Source: CAZPMT01 sp964587655 | Lineage (GTDB): Bacteria > Hydrogenedentota > Hydrogenedentia > Hydrogenedentales > SLHB01 | Length of the DNA stretch: 27,139 nt | Assembly: GCA_964587655.1 (NCBI GenBank) | Contig: CAZPMT010000069.1 | Location: 1 to 27,139 of the forward strand | Direction of reading: 5' to 3' | Shown: piece by piece, positions 15,299 through 23,622 of the stretch | Numbering within the stretch: the first letter of the stretch is position 1 | Layout: each line of letters opens with the position of its first letter | Translations under genes and position numbers: made by a program | Notes under the pieces: model-generated | What the model was told of the DNA's origin: nothing | Database searches by the model: none | Seen by the model: the letters and a program-made list of their open reading frames with translations, nothing else

Positions 15299-16066
15299 TT
15301 AGCTCCTAATCTTCTCGAAGAGGCGCTTAGCATTGCCGCCGAGGATCTTTGCCTTGTCTTCGTCGGGAATACGGGCGTAGAGGACCTTTCCCACGGCGCC
15401 CGCAGCGGAGATGAACGGCGTGTCGGACCCGAACACAATCCGGTCCGCTCCCACCGTCTCGACCGCATGTTCGATCATCCCATAGCAGTGATTCGACGTC
15501 GTCAAATCGAGGATCACGTTTGGATGGTCCGCCGCAACTTCCGCCGCTTCCTTGAACGTGCCATGAAAAAGGGCGTGGCCGAAGATGAGCGTAACGTCCG
15601 GGTGCTTCGACAAGACCCGGCGAATCGGCGCCGACCCACAGTATTGATCGCCGGTCCAGGCATGTGTAAGGACCGGGCAGTTCCGCGCACGCGCTATTTC
15701 CCACACCGGATCATAATTCGGGCCGTCGATTGGATAGGCCGCCAGGCCCGGATGCAGCTTGATCATGTTGAATTCGGGCTGGGCAAGCCTCCGCTCCAAC
15801 TCCGGACGCACTTCATCCGGATAGTTGGGATCCGCGACAACGTAGCCGGCGAACCGATCAGGATAGGAGCGTATGGCTTCGGCGGTCTCGTCGTTGCCGA
15901 TCCCCGCGTCGCCCTCGATGGCCGCGTGCGACGATACCCATCCCTGCCGAATACCCAGACGGTCCATTTCCGCCACGATACCCGCCGCATCATTCCGCGC
16001 GATGTGGAAATTGAAGTACGGGCCTAGATGAAGGTGGACGTCGATGATGTCGAAATTGTGCTTCAT
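15299..16066 (-). CDS. Amidohydrolase-2 family metal-dependent hydrolase
   Basis: A 255-residue TIM-barrel hydrolase. The metal-binding HxH is at residues 11-13 (IDVHLHLG), followed by MIKLHPGLAAYP, the metal His of VLTHAWTG, GHALFHG and the conserved Asp of RIVFGSDTPF near the C-terminus. This is the ACMSD/2-pyrone-dicarboxylate-lactonase-like branch of the amidohydrolases, acting as hydrolases or decarboxylases on small carboxylates. The substrate cannot be inferred. GGAG about 8 nt upstream supports the ATG at 16066. It is the first gene of a two-gene unit with the L,D-transpeptidase. Confidence 0.88.
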   Translation of the reverse strand: MKHNFDIIDVHLHLGPYFNFHIARNDAAGIVAEMDRLGIRQGWVSSHAAIEGDAGIGNDETAEAIRSYPDRFAGYVVADPNYPDEVRPELERRLAQPEFNMIKLHPGLAAYPIDGPNYDPVWEIARARNCPVLTHAWTGDQYCGSAPIRRVLSKHPDVTLIFGHALFHGTFKEAAEVAADHPNVILDLTTSNHCYGMIEHAVETVGADRIVFGSDTPFISAAGAVGKVLYARIPDEDKAKILGGNAKRLFEKIRS

Positions 16067-16229
16067 TCCCGGCTCCGGATGTACTCGAGCAGGGCTGCAT
16101 TCTATGGTCTGCGCGGCCCTGATTCAACAATCCGTGTTCATGCTCGTGCTATTCCTAGAATGAGACGCTTCCCCAAGGAGAGGCCGCAGTATGCCGCTTT
16201 CGATGAAACCGGCAGCGTAACACCGCGGG

Positions 16230-16258
16230 CTGTCACTTTCGGCGAAAGTGACATACAG
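16230..16258. repeat. Small palindromic hairpin
   Basis: TGTCACTTTCGGCGAAAGTGACA forms a near-perfect 11-bp stem in the 414-bp gap between the amidohydrolase and the aldolase. It could be a REP-like unit; there is no T-run for an intrinsic terminator. Confidence 0.4.
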
Positions 16259-16333
16259 GGAGCAACCCGCATTTGAGTGACTTTCCGCCCATCTTCATCA
16301 CCCAGACATGCACGGCTGTGATAGAATGGGTAG

Positions 16334-16413
16334 CGCGGTTTCTCCGAAACCGCGGCCCAGGCGTGCGGGAGTGACCGTCGCGAGCGTGGGGGCTGCGGTT
16401 TCGGAGAAACCGC
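16334..16413. repeat. Paired hairpins in inverted orientation
   Basis: CGCGGTTT-CTCCG-AAACCGCG (16334-16354) and GCGGTTT-CGGAG-AAACCGC (16395-16413) are each hairpins and are reverse complements of each other, spaced by about 40 bp. This is the arrangement of paired REP sequences. The rest of the gap 16067-16480 shows no gene. Confidence 0.55.
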
Positions 16414-16480
16414 GCCACTCGCAGGCAAGATGCCCGCGCTACAAGGGAGAGTTAGATTGAACCCAGGAGGAGGGAACGCA

Positions 16481-17164
16481 ATGCCATCCGACCTATCACC
16501 AAAATTGCTGGAGAAGCTTCTGTCGGTCGACAGCCCGACGATTTCCAACGCGATCGAGCGTTTCAAGGTTCGCCCGCGTCGCGAGGGCTTTATGGGCCCC
16601 GATATTGTCTGCCGTTTCCCGGATTTGGGCCGTGTCGTGGGATTCGCGACCACGTGCACCATCGTCGAATACGACGAGCACTTCCAGCCTGACCCGGCTG
16701 AGCGCTTCAAGTGGTTGGAATCCATAGCGTTATCGCCAAGACCCACCGTTTGCGTCGTGAAAGATACGTGCCACCGCAAGGGCTGGTATTCCCACTGGGG
16801 CGAGATTGTCGGCACGCAAGTCCAGGTCCTTGGCGCTTCCGCGATCATCACGGACGGCGCCGTCCGGGACCTCGAGGCGCTGCACGCCATGGGCATGAAG
16901 GTCTGGAGCGAGTATGTGGTCGTTTCCCACGGGCACATCGACGTCGGGCTGGGTGGCATCCCAATCGAGGTCGGTGGGTTGGTCGTCCATCCCGGCGACC
17001 TTCTTCATGCCGACTGCAACGGGGTTGTCTCTATCCCCATCGAAGTCGTGGAAGACCTCCCGGGAGCCATTGACGCCGTCCTCGAAGGCGAGCAGGCCAC
17101 CATCAAAAACATGCGCGAGAAGGGCTACGACCTCGAAGCGCACCGGAAACAGATCCAACACTGA
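16481..17164 (+). CDS. RraA-like / HMG aldolase family protein
   Basis: A 227-residue protein starting MPSDLSPKLLEKLL at 16481, preceded by AGGAGGAGGG at about 7 nt. It contains the family core: HWGEIVGTQVQVLGASAIIT, TDGAVRD (124-130, with the Arg-Asp pair used by class II 4-hydroxy-4-methyl-2-oxoglutarate / 4-carboxy-4-hydroxy-2-oxoadipate aldolases), and GDLLHADCNGVVSIP near the C-terminus. Such proteins cleave C4-C6 hydroxy-oxo-acids with a divalent metal, while some (RraA) bind RNase E instead. The presence of the catalytic residues favours an enzyme. It is apparently monocistronic. Confidence 0.85.
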   Translation: MPSDLSPKLLEKLLSVDSPTISNAIERFKVRPRREGFMGPDIVCRFPDLGRVVGFATTCTIVEYDEHFQPDPAERFKWLESIALSPRPTVCVVKDTCHRKGWYSHWGEIVGTQVQVLGASAIITDGAVRDLEALHAMGMKVWSEYVVVSHGHIDVGLGGIPIEVGGLVVHPGDLLHADCNGVVSIPIEVVEDLPGAIDAVLEGEQATIKNMREKGYDLEAHRKQIQH

Positions 17165-17261
17165 TAGCGCGTAAGTCATTGTATTACAGCGCATTATGTC
17201 CTAGGAGGTCCGCGGCGGCGCCATCATCCCCCCCACTCCGATCTATGCACTTTGCACGGTG

Positions 17262-17336
17262 TGCCCGGACCCGATTCTTGATTTGACTTTGGTCCGGGCA
17301 TTCTGTAAGATTGGGCTTCGGCTTGGGCATTCTGTA
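17262..17336. repeat. Inverted repeat followed by 12-bp direct repeats
   Basis: TGCCCGGACC (17262-17271) and GGTCCGGGCA (17291-17300) form a perfect 10-bp stem. The right arm begins the first of two direct copies of GGGCATTCTGTA (17296-17307 and 17325-17336). It lies in the gap between the aldolase and the RlpA-like gene and may be a terminator-like structure or a small repeat unit. Confidence 0.4.
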
Positions 17337-17404
17337 GAATTGGCGTTTTCCGTTCGGGATAGTTTCCGTCCCACCTAGCGATGAACTAAGGAGGACCAAG
17401 CTCT

Positions 17405-17776
17405 ATGCTCGGACTCATGGCGATCTTGCTCGTGTCTCAGTTGCCGCTGGAGCAAGTGGCTCACGGCGTGGCTTCGTACTACACCGTGGCCAGTAGCGGC
17501 TCACTGACTGCCTCAGGCGACACATTGGATGACAGCCTGTATACCTGCGCGATGCGGCGGGCTGAGTTGGGTTCGTATGTTCTCGTCGTGGCCGACAACG
17601 GCAGTTCGGTTGTCTGCCGGGTGAATGATCGAGGTCCCTACATCAAGGGGCGGGTCATTGACCTTTCAGAAGCGGCCATGCGGAAGCTGCACGCCGACGC
17701 CCATCTCATTCGGGTCAATGTCTACAAGCTCGGCCTTGATGACATCCTGCAGAGCCTGGGACTGAGGCAATCGTAG
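17405..17776 (+). CDS. RlpA-like double-psi beta-barrel protein
   Basis: A 123-residue protein with a short hydrophobic N-terminus (LGLMAILLVSQLPLEQVAHG) and an almost complete RlpA-type barrel: HGVASYY, SGSLTASGDTLDDSLYTCAM, GSYVLVVADNGSSVVCRVND, DRGPYIKGRVIDLSEAAMRKL. The conserved Asp of the DRGPY motif is present. RlpA proteins are septal-ring lytic transglycosylases acting on denuded glycan, while other barrel proteins only bind. There is no SPOR domain, so this is a minimal member. AGGAGG about 11 nt upstream supports the ATG. The N-terminus is short for a signal peptide, so export is likely but not certain. Confidence 0.82.
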   Translation: MLGLMAILLVSQLPLEQVAHGVASYYTVASSGSLTASGDTLDDSLYTCAMRRAELGSYVLVVADNGSSVVCRVNDRGPYIKGRVIDLSEAAMRKLHADAHLIRVNVYKLGLDDILQSLGLRQS

Positions 17777-17786
17777 AGGAAGAAGC

Positions 17787-17819
17787 GCCGGAGGCGTCCC
17801 TGTCGAGGATGCCTCCGGC
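17787..17819. terminator. Convergent-gene hairpin, probable bidirectional terminator
   Basis: GCCGGAGGC (17787-17795) pairs perfectly with GCCTCCGGC (17811-17819) between two convergent genes (stops at 17776 plus and 17848 minus). T-tracts are poor on both sides, so intrinsic termination strength is unclear. Confidence 0.5.
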
Positions 17820-17847
17820 TCGAATCCCTTCCTTACAAGCGGATGTG

Positions 17848-20298
17848 TCAGAACGTCGGCGGCTCGATCCGCTTCACGAAGTCCAGTTCCGCCACCTTCT
17901 CGAGGTCCGCCGCCTTGACCCGTGCATGGACCATCTTTCCAGAAGCTGTATGCGCCAAGGCCTTTACGCCGAGGTTCTTCAGGGCGTTCAATGCCTCCTC
18001 GCCGTCGTCCGTAAGGTAGATGAACACTTCCACCCAGCCGTCCTTGACCTTCACCGGACCGTCCGTGAAGCTGCCGTTCACAAGCTTCTCGGCCAAGCCC
18101 TGAAGACTGGGCGCAATCTTGGCGTGACCTTTGCCAGGTTGGGGTTTGGGCTCCGGCTTGGGCGCCGCGACGGGCGGCGGGACAGGCGGCGGAGCAACAA
18201 TCTGGGTGGACAGCTGTTCAGCCGCCGGAGCCGGCGGCGCACTCATCGGCATTCCGGCAGCGACGCTCTGTGTGGCAAGAAAGTCGGCGGACCTGCCACG
18301 GCCCGCACTGCTCTTTGTCATCGGTACACTTTGCGGCTGCTGGCCAAACACGCCCTCATAGCTGACGCCGTCCGTCATCTCGACGGGCACGTCGACCCGT
18401 TTAGTCTTGCCGCCCTCGTTGACCACCTTCTCCTCGACCGCGACGAAGCTTGTGAATTGCGTCATGAGACTGAATTCGAGGCCAAGCTGAGTGATTGCGT
18501 CCTTGTTCTGCGCGTCGGGACGGCCCTGCTGGATGCCGAGCCAGTCGCGGTCCATGAGCCATTCAATCTTTGCGCGCGCCCAGAGCGGCGCCAGGACGTC
18601 GTGCTCGGCCGCCTCTGCGGGCAAACGCACCGGCACCGTTCGCTCGAAAGGTCCCGCAGCCGTGTTGCCGCGGACAGTGATGGTCCCCTCGGCGTTTCCA
18701 TTGTAACGGCCCTTCAGTACGACTGGTTGCGCTGAAAAGAGGTCCGGGATCGCCTCCGGGTCCGGCAGTACCTCTGACACGGGAAGGTTCCCGAAGTCCA
18801 CGCTGATATCGGTCAGGACAGGGTTCTGTGTGCGCTCATGGAAACGCTTGACCGCCGCGTCGCCGTCAGATTCGAGCGTCACGACCTCGGACGCGCCTCG
18901 GCCGACACGCGCCATGCCTTCAATGAGGAAGCGGTTTACGCCGTTGCCGACGCCGAACGAGAACACTCGGGCCGTGCGGGCGTTCTTCTTGACCGCGTCC
19001 AGTATCTCCATGTCGTTCCCGATGAAACCATCCGTCATGAAGCACACGATACGTAGCCGTTGCCGGTCGTTCTGACCCTCGAGGGCCGTGCGGATCGCGG
19101 GCATCATCTCCGTGCCGCCGCCTCCCTGAAGCCCGTCGAGATACTCGAGGGCTTTGCGCCGGTTTTCCGTGGTGTTCGGGACCGGCCCGGTGAAGCAGTA
19201 GCCGAGACCGCCGGAGAACGACACCAGATTGAATGTGTCGTTTGGATTCATCTGCTCGATGCACATCCGCATTGTCTTCTTAGCCTTCTCGATCGGGAAC
19301 CCCCTCATCGAGCCGCTGCAGTCGATGACGAAGATCATCTCCTTCGGCGTTATCTGGTCGGGGGCCACGCGCGCCGGAGGTTCCAGGATCAATGTGAAGA
19401 ACCCGCCTTGGGCGTCCGCGTGCGTCAACACCGCATCACCGATGCCCTTCCCGGCCAGGCGGTACTTGAGGACGAAATCGCGGTTCGGGATTTCGGTCTT
19501 GTTCTTGAGCTTGACGACGGCCTGCGTTTCCGAGGGCCGCTCGGTGTCGACTTCGTGCAGTTCCGAACGGACGTCCTGGATCGGCATCCCGGCATCCACG
19601 CGGGCCGTCAGATTGATGTCATGTCCCGCGCGGGTGCCTTCGGGCGTGACGGGCGGGGTAATGCGGTCCGCGTCGGGAACCTGTGGCGTTCCAGGGACGC
19701 GGCCTGCGGCAGGGTTGCTCTCCTGCGCGGGATTCGCCGCACCGGGGATATAGCGGGGTCCCACGACCATCGGGAACGAGAACTGATACTCTCCTTCCTC
19801 GTACTTGAGGTACTCGACGTACGAGATCTCGATGAGGATCTTCGAGCCGGGCATGACATTCGCCACGGATTGAGTGAAGATGTTCGGACGTTCCTGATCG
19901 AGGAGACTGGCGGTTTTTCCAGCTTGCTTCGCCTCCTCATAGATGCGCCGCGCCTCTTCACGCTTCTTGATGACCCCTTTGATTACCCGATCGCCGATCG
20001 TCATCGTCATCGCGTCAACGGCGGCCCGGTCCGACATCGGGAATGTGTACACGGCCTCAATCGGTTCCGTGTACGGGTTGCCGAATTCCTGCGTCACCGT
20101 CACGCGGGCGATGAAACCCGAAACGTCCACCTTGACCTCGGTGTGCTTGAGCGGGCACGGACCGATGGGGTTGTGGTCCTTATCCATCGCCTGAAGCGTT
20201 CCCTCCGTGGGGGCCGCCGCGAAGGCGAATGCCGATATCAAGAGCGCCGCTGAAAGGCCGGCAAGCCAGTTCCATAGTCCGAATCGGTTGCGCTTCAT
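17848..20298 (-). CDS. Secreted VIT and VWA domain protein
   Basis: An 816-residue exported protein: a signal peptide (about 1-28), a VIT domain (about 35-165; VTVTQEFGNPYTEPIEAVYT, then ERPNIFTQSVANVMPGSKIL), a von Willebrand A domain with an intact MIDAS motif (MIFVIDCSGSMRG, near residue 325), a Pro-rich linker (PPPVPPPVAAPKPEPKPQ) and a ~95-residue C-terminal domain (WVEVFIYLTDDGEEALNALK ... DFVKRIEPP). VIT-VWA proteins are widespread in Planctomycetes and Proteobacteria as surface or periplasmic adhesion/assembly factors; the ligand is unknown. AGGAGG lies 8 nt before the ATG and a good promoter is at 20358-20386. It is monocistronic. The C-terminal domain is unfamiliar to me. Confidence 0.9.
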   Translation of the reverse strand: MKRNRFGLWNWLAGLSAALLISAFAFAAAPTEGTLQAMDKDHNPIGPCPLKHTEVKVDVSGFIARVTVTQEFGNPYTEPIEAVYTFPMSDRAAVDAMTMTIGDRVIKGVIKKREEARRIYEEAKQAGKTASLLDQERPNIFTQSVANVMPGSKILIEISYVEYLKYEEGEYQFSFPMVVGPRYIPGAANPAQESNPAAGRVPGTPQVPDADRITPPVTPEGTRAGHDINLTARVDAGMPIQDVRSELHEVDTERPSETQAVVKLKNKTEIPNRDFVLKYRLAGKGIGDAVLTHADAQGGFFTLILEPPARVAPDQITPKEMIFVIDCSGSMRGFPIEKAKKTMRMCIEQMNPNDTFNLVSFSGGLGYCFTGPVPNTTENRRKALEYLDGLQGGGGTEMMPAIRTALEGQNDRQRLRIVCFMTDGFIGNDMEILDAVKKNARTARVFSFGVGNGVNRFLIEGMARVGRGASEVVTLESDGDAAVKRFHERTQNPVLTDISVDFGNLPVSEVLPDPEAIPDLFSAQPVVLKGRYNGNAEGTITVRGNTAAGPFERTVPVRLPAEAAEHDVLAPLWARAKIEWLMDRDWLGIQQGRPDAQNKDAITQLGLEFSLMTQFTSFVAVEEKVVNEGGKTKRVDVPVEMTDGVSYEGVFGQQPQSVPMTKSSAGRGRSADFLATQSVAAGMPMSAPPAPAAEQLSTQIVAPPPVPPPVAAPKPEPKPQPGKGHAKIAPSLQGLAEKLVNGSFTDGPVKVKDGWVEVFIYLTDDGEEALNALKNLGVKALAHTASGKMVHARVKAADLEKVAELDFVKRIEPPTF

Positions 20299-20357
20299 GT
20301 CTTCTTCCTCCTTGTAGAGTCGCGCGGGACTTCCCGCGTTTATCCTCTCTTGCTTTC

Positions 20358-20386
20358 ACTATATGAGACACCAATCGCCTTCACAA
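20358..20386 (-). promoter_or_regulatory. Promoter of the VIT-VWA gene
   Basis: On the minus strand TTGTGA (20381-20386), a 17-nt spacer and TATAGT (20358-20363), about 60 bp before the start codon. The element spacing is ideal. Confidence 0.55.
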
Positions 20387-20505
20387 GTTCGGGGAAAGGG
20401 ATTCTTACCGAGCGAGTGCACTACGGCGTTCTAACATGGGCTGGCGTTCAACCATAAAATCGGGTGGAAACTGACGTGAGTCCAGGAGGAACTGGGGGAG
20501 TGTTC

Positions 20506-20534
20506 TTGTACATTCTTGACGTTTTAGGTACAGT
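20506..20534 (+). promoter_or_regulatory. Candidate promoter of the DUF2442 gene
   Basis: TTGTAC (20506-20511), a 17-nt spacer and TACAGT (20529-20534), about 55 bp before the start at 20589. An alternative TTGACG lies inside the spacer. Confidence 0.35.
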
Positions 20535-20588
20535 TGTCATCAGAAAGGCATGAGATGCCTTGCCGTGATCGGGAAAAGGAAATCGGCG

Positions 20589-20837
20589 ATGTACCGAGTC
20601 ATCGCGGTAAGCCCGCTGGACGGGTACCGACTGCACGTCGCGTTTGAGGACGGCATCGAAGGCGAGGTGGACCTGAGCGACCGTCTGTTTGGCCCCGTGT
20701 TCGAACCCTTGAGAAGTCCGGATCTGTTCGAGCGCGTGGCCATCGACGAGTTTGGCGCGGTGTGCTGGCCCAACGGGGCGGACCTGGCGCCCGACGCGCT
20801 GCATGAGACTTTGGCCGCCGCCTGCCGGGCAGCATGA
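20589..20837 (+). CDS. DUF2442 family protein
   Basis: An 82-residue protein (MYRVIAVSPLDGYRLHVAFE, GIEGEVDLSDRLFGPVFEPL, FERVAIDEFGAVCWPNGADL) matching the DUF2442 pattern VxFxDGxxGxVDLS..GAVxWPNGADLxPDxLHE. These small proteins of unknown function often accompany DUF4160 genes in toxin-antitoxin-like pairs. No DUF4160 partner was found on either side. The ATG at 20589 has AAGGAAA upstream; the ATG at 20550 adds a non-conserved leader. It is followed by the phosphohexomutase 76 bp downstream. Confidence 0.8.
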   Translation: MYRVIAVSPLDGYRLHVAFEDGIEGEVDLSDRLFGPVFEPLRSPDLFERVAIDEFGAVCWPNGADLAPDALHETLAAACRAA

Positions 20838-20913
20838 CCCCGACACGTTGGGGGCCGACACAGATAATGCGCGCCGAGTGCTTCAAGGATCTAAACGGAA
20901 TGGAGATATGACA

Positions 20914-22428
20914 ATGCGGTGGGACATCCTTTCAAAGGTCGCTTACAACTCGTTTGACTATTTCGAGCAGACGCTCATCACGGACAACGGGTTCCGTGAG
21001 TATGACGTGCGTTGGTTGGTGGGCAAGGAGATCAACCCGAACGGGTTCGTCGTGCTGGGGCAGGCGTACGGAACCATGGCCCAGGAGGTGTTGAAGGAGA
21101 CCCGGGTGGTCATCGGACACGATTTCCGCTCGTACAGTCAGGACCTCCTCCGGTCACTGACGGTCGGGCTCATGTCGACGGGCATGCATGTGATCGACGT
21201 GGGGCTCTCGCTGACGCCGATGGTGTATTTTGCACAACATCACTTCAACGTTAAGGCCGCGATGCAGGTCACCGCGAGCCACAACGAAAACGGCTGGACC
21301 GGCATCAAGATCGCCAACGGTCTGTCTTCGACGCTGGGTCCCGAGGGCATCCTGCAGTTCAAGGAGTTCGTAAAGGGAGGAAAGTTCGCGTCCGGCGCCG
21401 GAACGTATGAATCGTTTGACGGGACCGGCGATTTGTATCGGGCCGACGCCGTCGTCGGCGGCAAGCTGAAGCGGCCCATCAAGGTAGTGCTGGCGGCGGG
21501 GAACGGCACTGCGGGCCGCTTTGTGCCGGAGGTACTTCGCGAACTGGGCTGCGAGATCGTGGAAGTGGATTGCACGCCGGATTGGGAGTTCAAGCGCCAT
21601 AACCCCAACCCCGAAGACCTCTCTTTCCTCCACGCGATGTCGCACGCGGTGCTCGAACACAAGGCCGCCATCGGGATCGGCATCGACGGCGACGGCGACC
21701 GTATCGGCGTCGTCGACGATAAGGGCCGCGAGATCTTTTCCGACAAACTGGGGCTGCTGCTGGCGCGCTGGATCTGTCCAAAGCATCCGGGACGCAGCGT
21801 AGTGATGGACGTGAAAAGCACGGGCCTGTTCTACACCGATCCCATCTTGCGCAAGGCGGGCGCGAAGGTCGTCACCTGGAAGACCGGGCACTCCTACATC
21901 AAAGCCAAGGTGCGCGAGGAAAACGCCATAGCGGGATTCGAGAAGAGCGGGCATTGGTTCTTCACGGCCCCATACGGCCGCGGCTACGACGACGCGGTGG
22001 TTTCGTCGCTTCATCTACTGCGGATGCTCGACGAAATGGGACAGTCGCTTTCGCAGTTGGTGGACAACCTGCCCATGAGCTACCAGAGCCCGACGCTCGG
22101 CGCATACTGTCCCGACGACGTGAAGTACAAAGTCGTCGACGACGTCACGGCGCAGTACCAGAAGGACAAGGAGACCGGAGCCAAGATCGCCGGACAGAAG
22201 ATCGCCGACATCCTCACGGTCAACGGCGTTCGGTTCACTTTTCCAGACGGGAGTTGGGGCCTAGTGCGCGCATCGTCGAACAAGCCGGCTCTAGTCGTCG
22301 TAGCCGAGTCCTGCACCTCCGAGGACATGATGTACGACATCGTCGAGCACATCCAGGCCCGCCTGGCCAAGACCGGCAAGGTCGGCGACTACGATCAGCA
22401 ACTGCCGCCCAGATCAACTCGCGGTTAG
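20914..22428 (+). CDS. Phosphomannomutase/phosphoglucomutase
   Basis: A 504-residue alpha-D-phosphohexomutase. The catalytic serine loop is TASHNENGWTGIKI, the metal loop IGIDGDGDRIGVVDD, the sugar-binding loop GFEKSGHWFF (in place of the common GEMSGH), and the phosphate-binding loop VRASSNKPALVVVAES. It interconverts the 1- and 6-phosphates of mannose or glucose, feeding nucleotide-sugar and envelope polysaccharide synthesis. The ATG at 20914 has GGAG 8 nt upstream; the ATG at 20908 is too close to it but not excluded. At 504 residues it is about 40-50 longer than AlgC-type enzymes. No polysaccharide genes are adjacent. Confidence 0.9.
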   Translation: MRWDILSKVAYNSFDYFEQTLITDNGFREYDVRWLVGKEINPNGFVVLGQAYGTMAQEVLKETRVVIGHDFRSYSQDLLRSLTVGLMSTGMHVIDVGLSLTPMVYFAQHHFNVKAAMQVTASHNENGWTGIKIANGLSSTLGPEGILQFKEFVKGGKFASGAGTYESFDGTGDLYRADAVVGGKLKRPIKVVLAAGNGTAGRFVPEVLRELGCEIVEVDCTPDWEFKRHNPNPEDLSFLHAMSHAVLEHKAAIGIGIDGDGDRIGVVDDKGREIFSDKLGLLLARWICPKHPGRSVVMDVKSTGLFYTDPILRKAGAKVVTWKTGHSYIKAKVREENAIAGFEKSGHWFFTAPYGRGYDDAVVSSLHLLRMLDEMGQSLSQLVDNLPMSYQSPTLGAYCPDDVKYKVVDDVTAQYQKDKETGAKIAGQKIADILTVNGVRFTFPDGSWGLVRASSNKPALVVVAESCTSEDMMYDIVEHIQARLAKTGKVGDYDQQLPPRSTRG

Positions 22429-22590
22429 GTGAAAACAGACAAGCTTTGTGGCACAGGCCCTTGCCATCCCGACTCTGAAAGGCACCAATGCGGCGGTGCA
22501 TCGCACAGGGCGGAACCACCCGCTCTCTGCGGACTTTCCGCCAACTGGTGCAGTTTCGTGGAGGACGGGAAACCCTTGACGAGCCAGGGA

Positions 22591-22653
22591 ATAATTAGAT
22601 AATTAGAGATAAATAATTAAATAATTAGGAATAATTAATAATTAGAATAATTA
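22591..22653. repeat. AT-rich short tandem array, left flank of RAYT element
   Basis: About seven degenerate copies of ATAATTA(G) run up to the left inverted repeat of the RAYT element. A related array of ATAAGTAG-type units lies on the other side (23454-23487, opposite strand). The composition contrasts sharply with the GC-rich surroundings. Confidence 0.65.
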
Positions 22654-23454
22654 GGGACAGTAACCACTTGTTGCATTTGCGAGTGAGATATGGTAGCTTT
22701 GGCGCATGGTTCGAGAGGCGAGAATCGTTGTTCCTGGCGTGGTCCATCATGTGACCCAGCGAGGCAACAATCGACAGGATGTATTCTTCGTCGCTGGGGA
22801 CCGCCGGATTTACCTGTCGTATTTGGGTGAGAGTGCGGTGCGGTTCGGCGCGGTCGTGTTGGGGTACTGCCTGATGACCAACCATGTGCATCTGCTGATG
22901 ACGCCGGAACGGGAGGATTCTCTGGCGAAGACGCTTGGGCGGACGCACTTGATGTACGCGCAGTACATCCATCGGCTGCATGGGCGTCTGGGCCATTTTT
23001 GGCAGAACCGATTCTACTCGTGTCCGTTGGACGAGGCGCACGCGCATCAGGCCATGGCGTATGCGGAGTTGAACCCTGTGCGTGCGGGCCTTGTGCGCCA
23101 TTCGTGGGATTATGTCTGGTCCAGCGCGGGAGCCCACTGCGGAGTGCGGGGCGACGGGTCGGGATTACTGGATCTGCGCGCTTGGTCTGAGGAGATGCCC
23201 GCAGAGGAATGGAAGGCCACGTTGATTTCCATCGGGGATTCGCGTGAAACAATAGAACCCCTGCGCATGCACACACGGACGGGACGGCCGCTTGGCAGCG
23301 ACACCTTCCTGAGCAAGGTCGAGACGTTTGTAGGACGCCGCGTTCGTAGTGTGGCAATGGGCCGGCCAGTAGGCAGCAAGGACAGCACCAAACGCAAGCC
23401 TCGTAGGAATCGAAACAAGGCAATGACATATGGCTAAAAGTGGTTACTGTCCCT
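22653..23454 (+). mobile_element. RAYT element bounded by 17-bp inverted repeats
   Basis: AGGGACAGTAACCACTT (22653-22669) and its exact reverse complement (23438-23454) bracket the transposase gene at 22706-23437. Outside each arm is an AT-rich array. No target-site duplication is obvious, as expected for Y1 transposases. Confidence 0.75.
22706..23437 (+). CDS. REP-associated tyrosine transposase (RAYT, Y1 family)
   Basis: A 243-residue IS200-like Y1 transposase domain protein: VPGVVHHVTQRGNNRQDVFF, the metal-binding HuH motif in MTNHVHLLM (His60, His62), and the YIHRLHGRLGHFWQNRFYS region holding the candidate catalytic tyrosine (Tyr87 or Tyr84). MAYAELNPVRAGLV and YVWSSAGAH follow, then a basic C-terminal tail (TKRKPRRNRNK) probably for DNA binding. 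RAYTs nick and join single-stranded DNA at REP palindromes. Three copies of a 27-bp palindrome nearby (23488, 23901, 25904) are candidate substrates. The frame is full-length with no visible damage. Confidence 0.9.
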   Translation: MVREARIVVPGVVHHVTQRGNNRQDVFFVAGDRRIYLSYLGESAVRFGAVVLGYCLMTNHVHLLMTPEREDSLAKTLGRTHLMYAQYIHRLHGRLGHFWQNRFYSCPLDEAHAHQAMAYAELNPVRAGLVRHSWDYVWSSAGAHCGVRGDGSGLLDLRAWSEEMPAEEWKATLISIGDSRETIEPLRMHTRTGRPLGSDTFLSKVETFVGRRVRSVAMGRPVGSKDSTKRKPRRNRNKAMTYG

Positions 23455-23487
23455 ACTTATTCTACTTATTCCTATTCTACTTATTCC

Positions 23488-23514
23488 ACAGTTTGTCAAA
23501 CGGCGACAAACTGT
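23488..23514 (-). repeat. REP-like 27-bp palindrome, copy 1
   Basis: ACAGTTTGTC (23488-23497) and GACAAACTGT (23505-23514) around a 7-nt loop AAACGGC. In minus orientation the loop reads GCCGTTT, matching the other two copies (TCCGTTT and GGGGTTT). It sits about 50 bp after the RAYT stop, directly abutting the AT-rich array. Confidence 0.8.
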
Positions 23515-23622
23515 AATGCCGTTGTTCGCCTGTTGTCTGGCCGGGACGTTTGAGTCGGAAATTCAACGCTCTGAAAGGCGCGGTCGGATGGGAATCATCC
23601 GCCGCAAAGGAACACAGGTCAG

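Noticed and set aside
19060..20253. 397-codon open frame on the plus strand
   Set aside because: It is antisense to the VIT-VWA gene, His/Arg-rich and without motifs.
21154..22014. 286-codon open frame on the minus strand
   Set aside because: It is antisense to the phosphohexomutase, which has all its catalytic loops.
22591..22653. AT-rich tandem repeats considered as a CRISPR array
   Set aside because: The units are only 7-9 bp with no spacers and no cas genes nearby.
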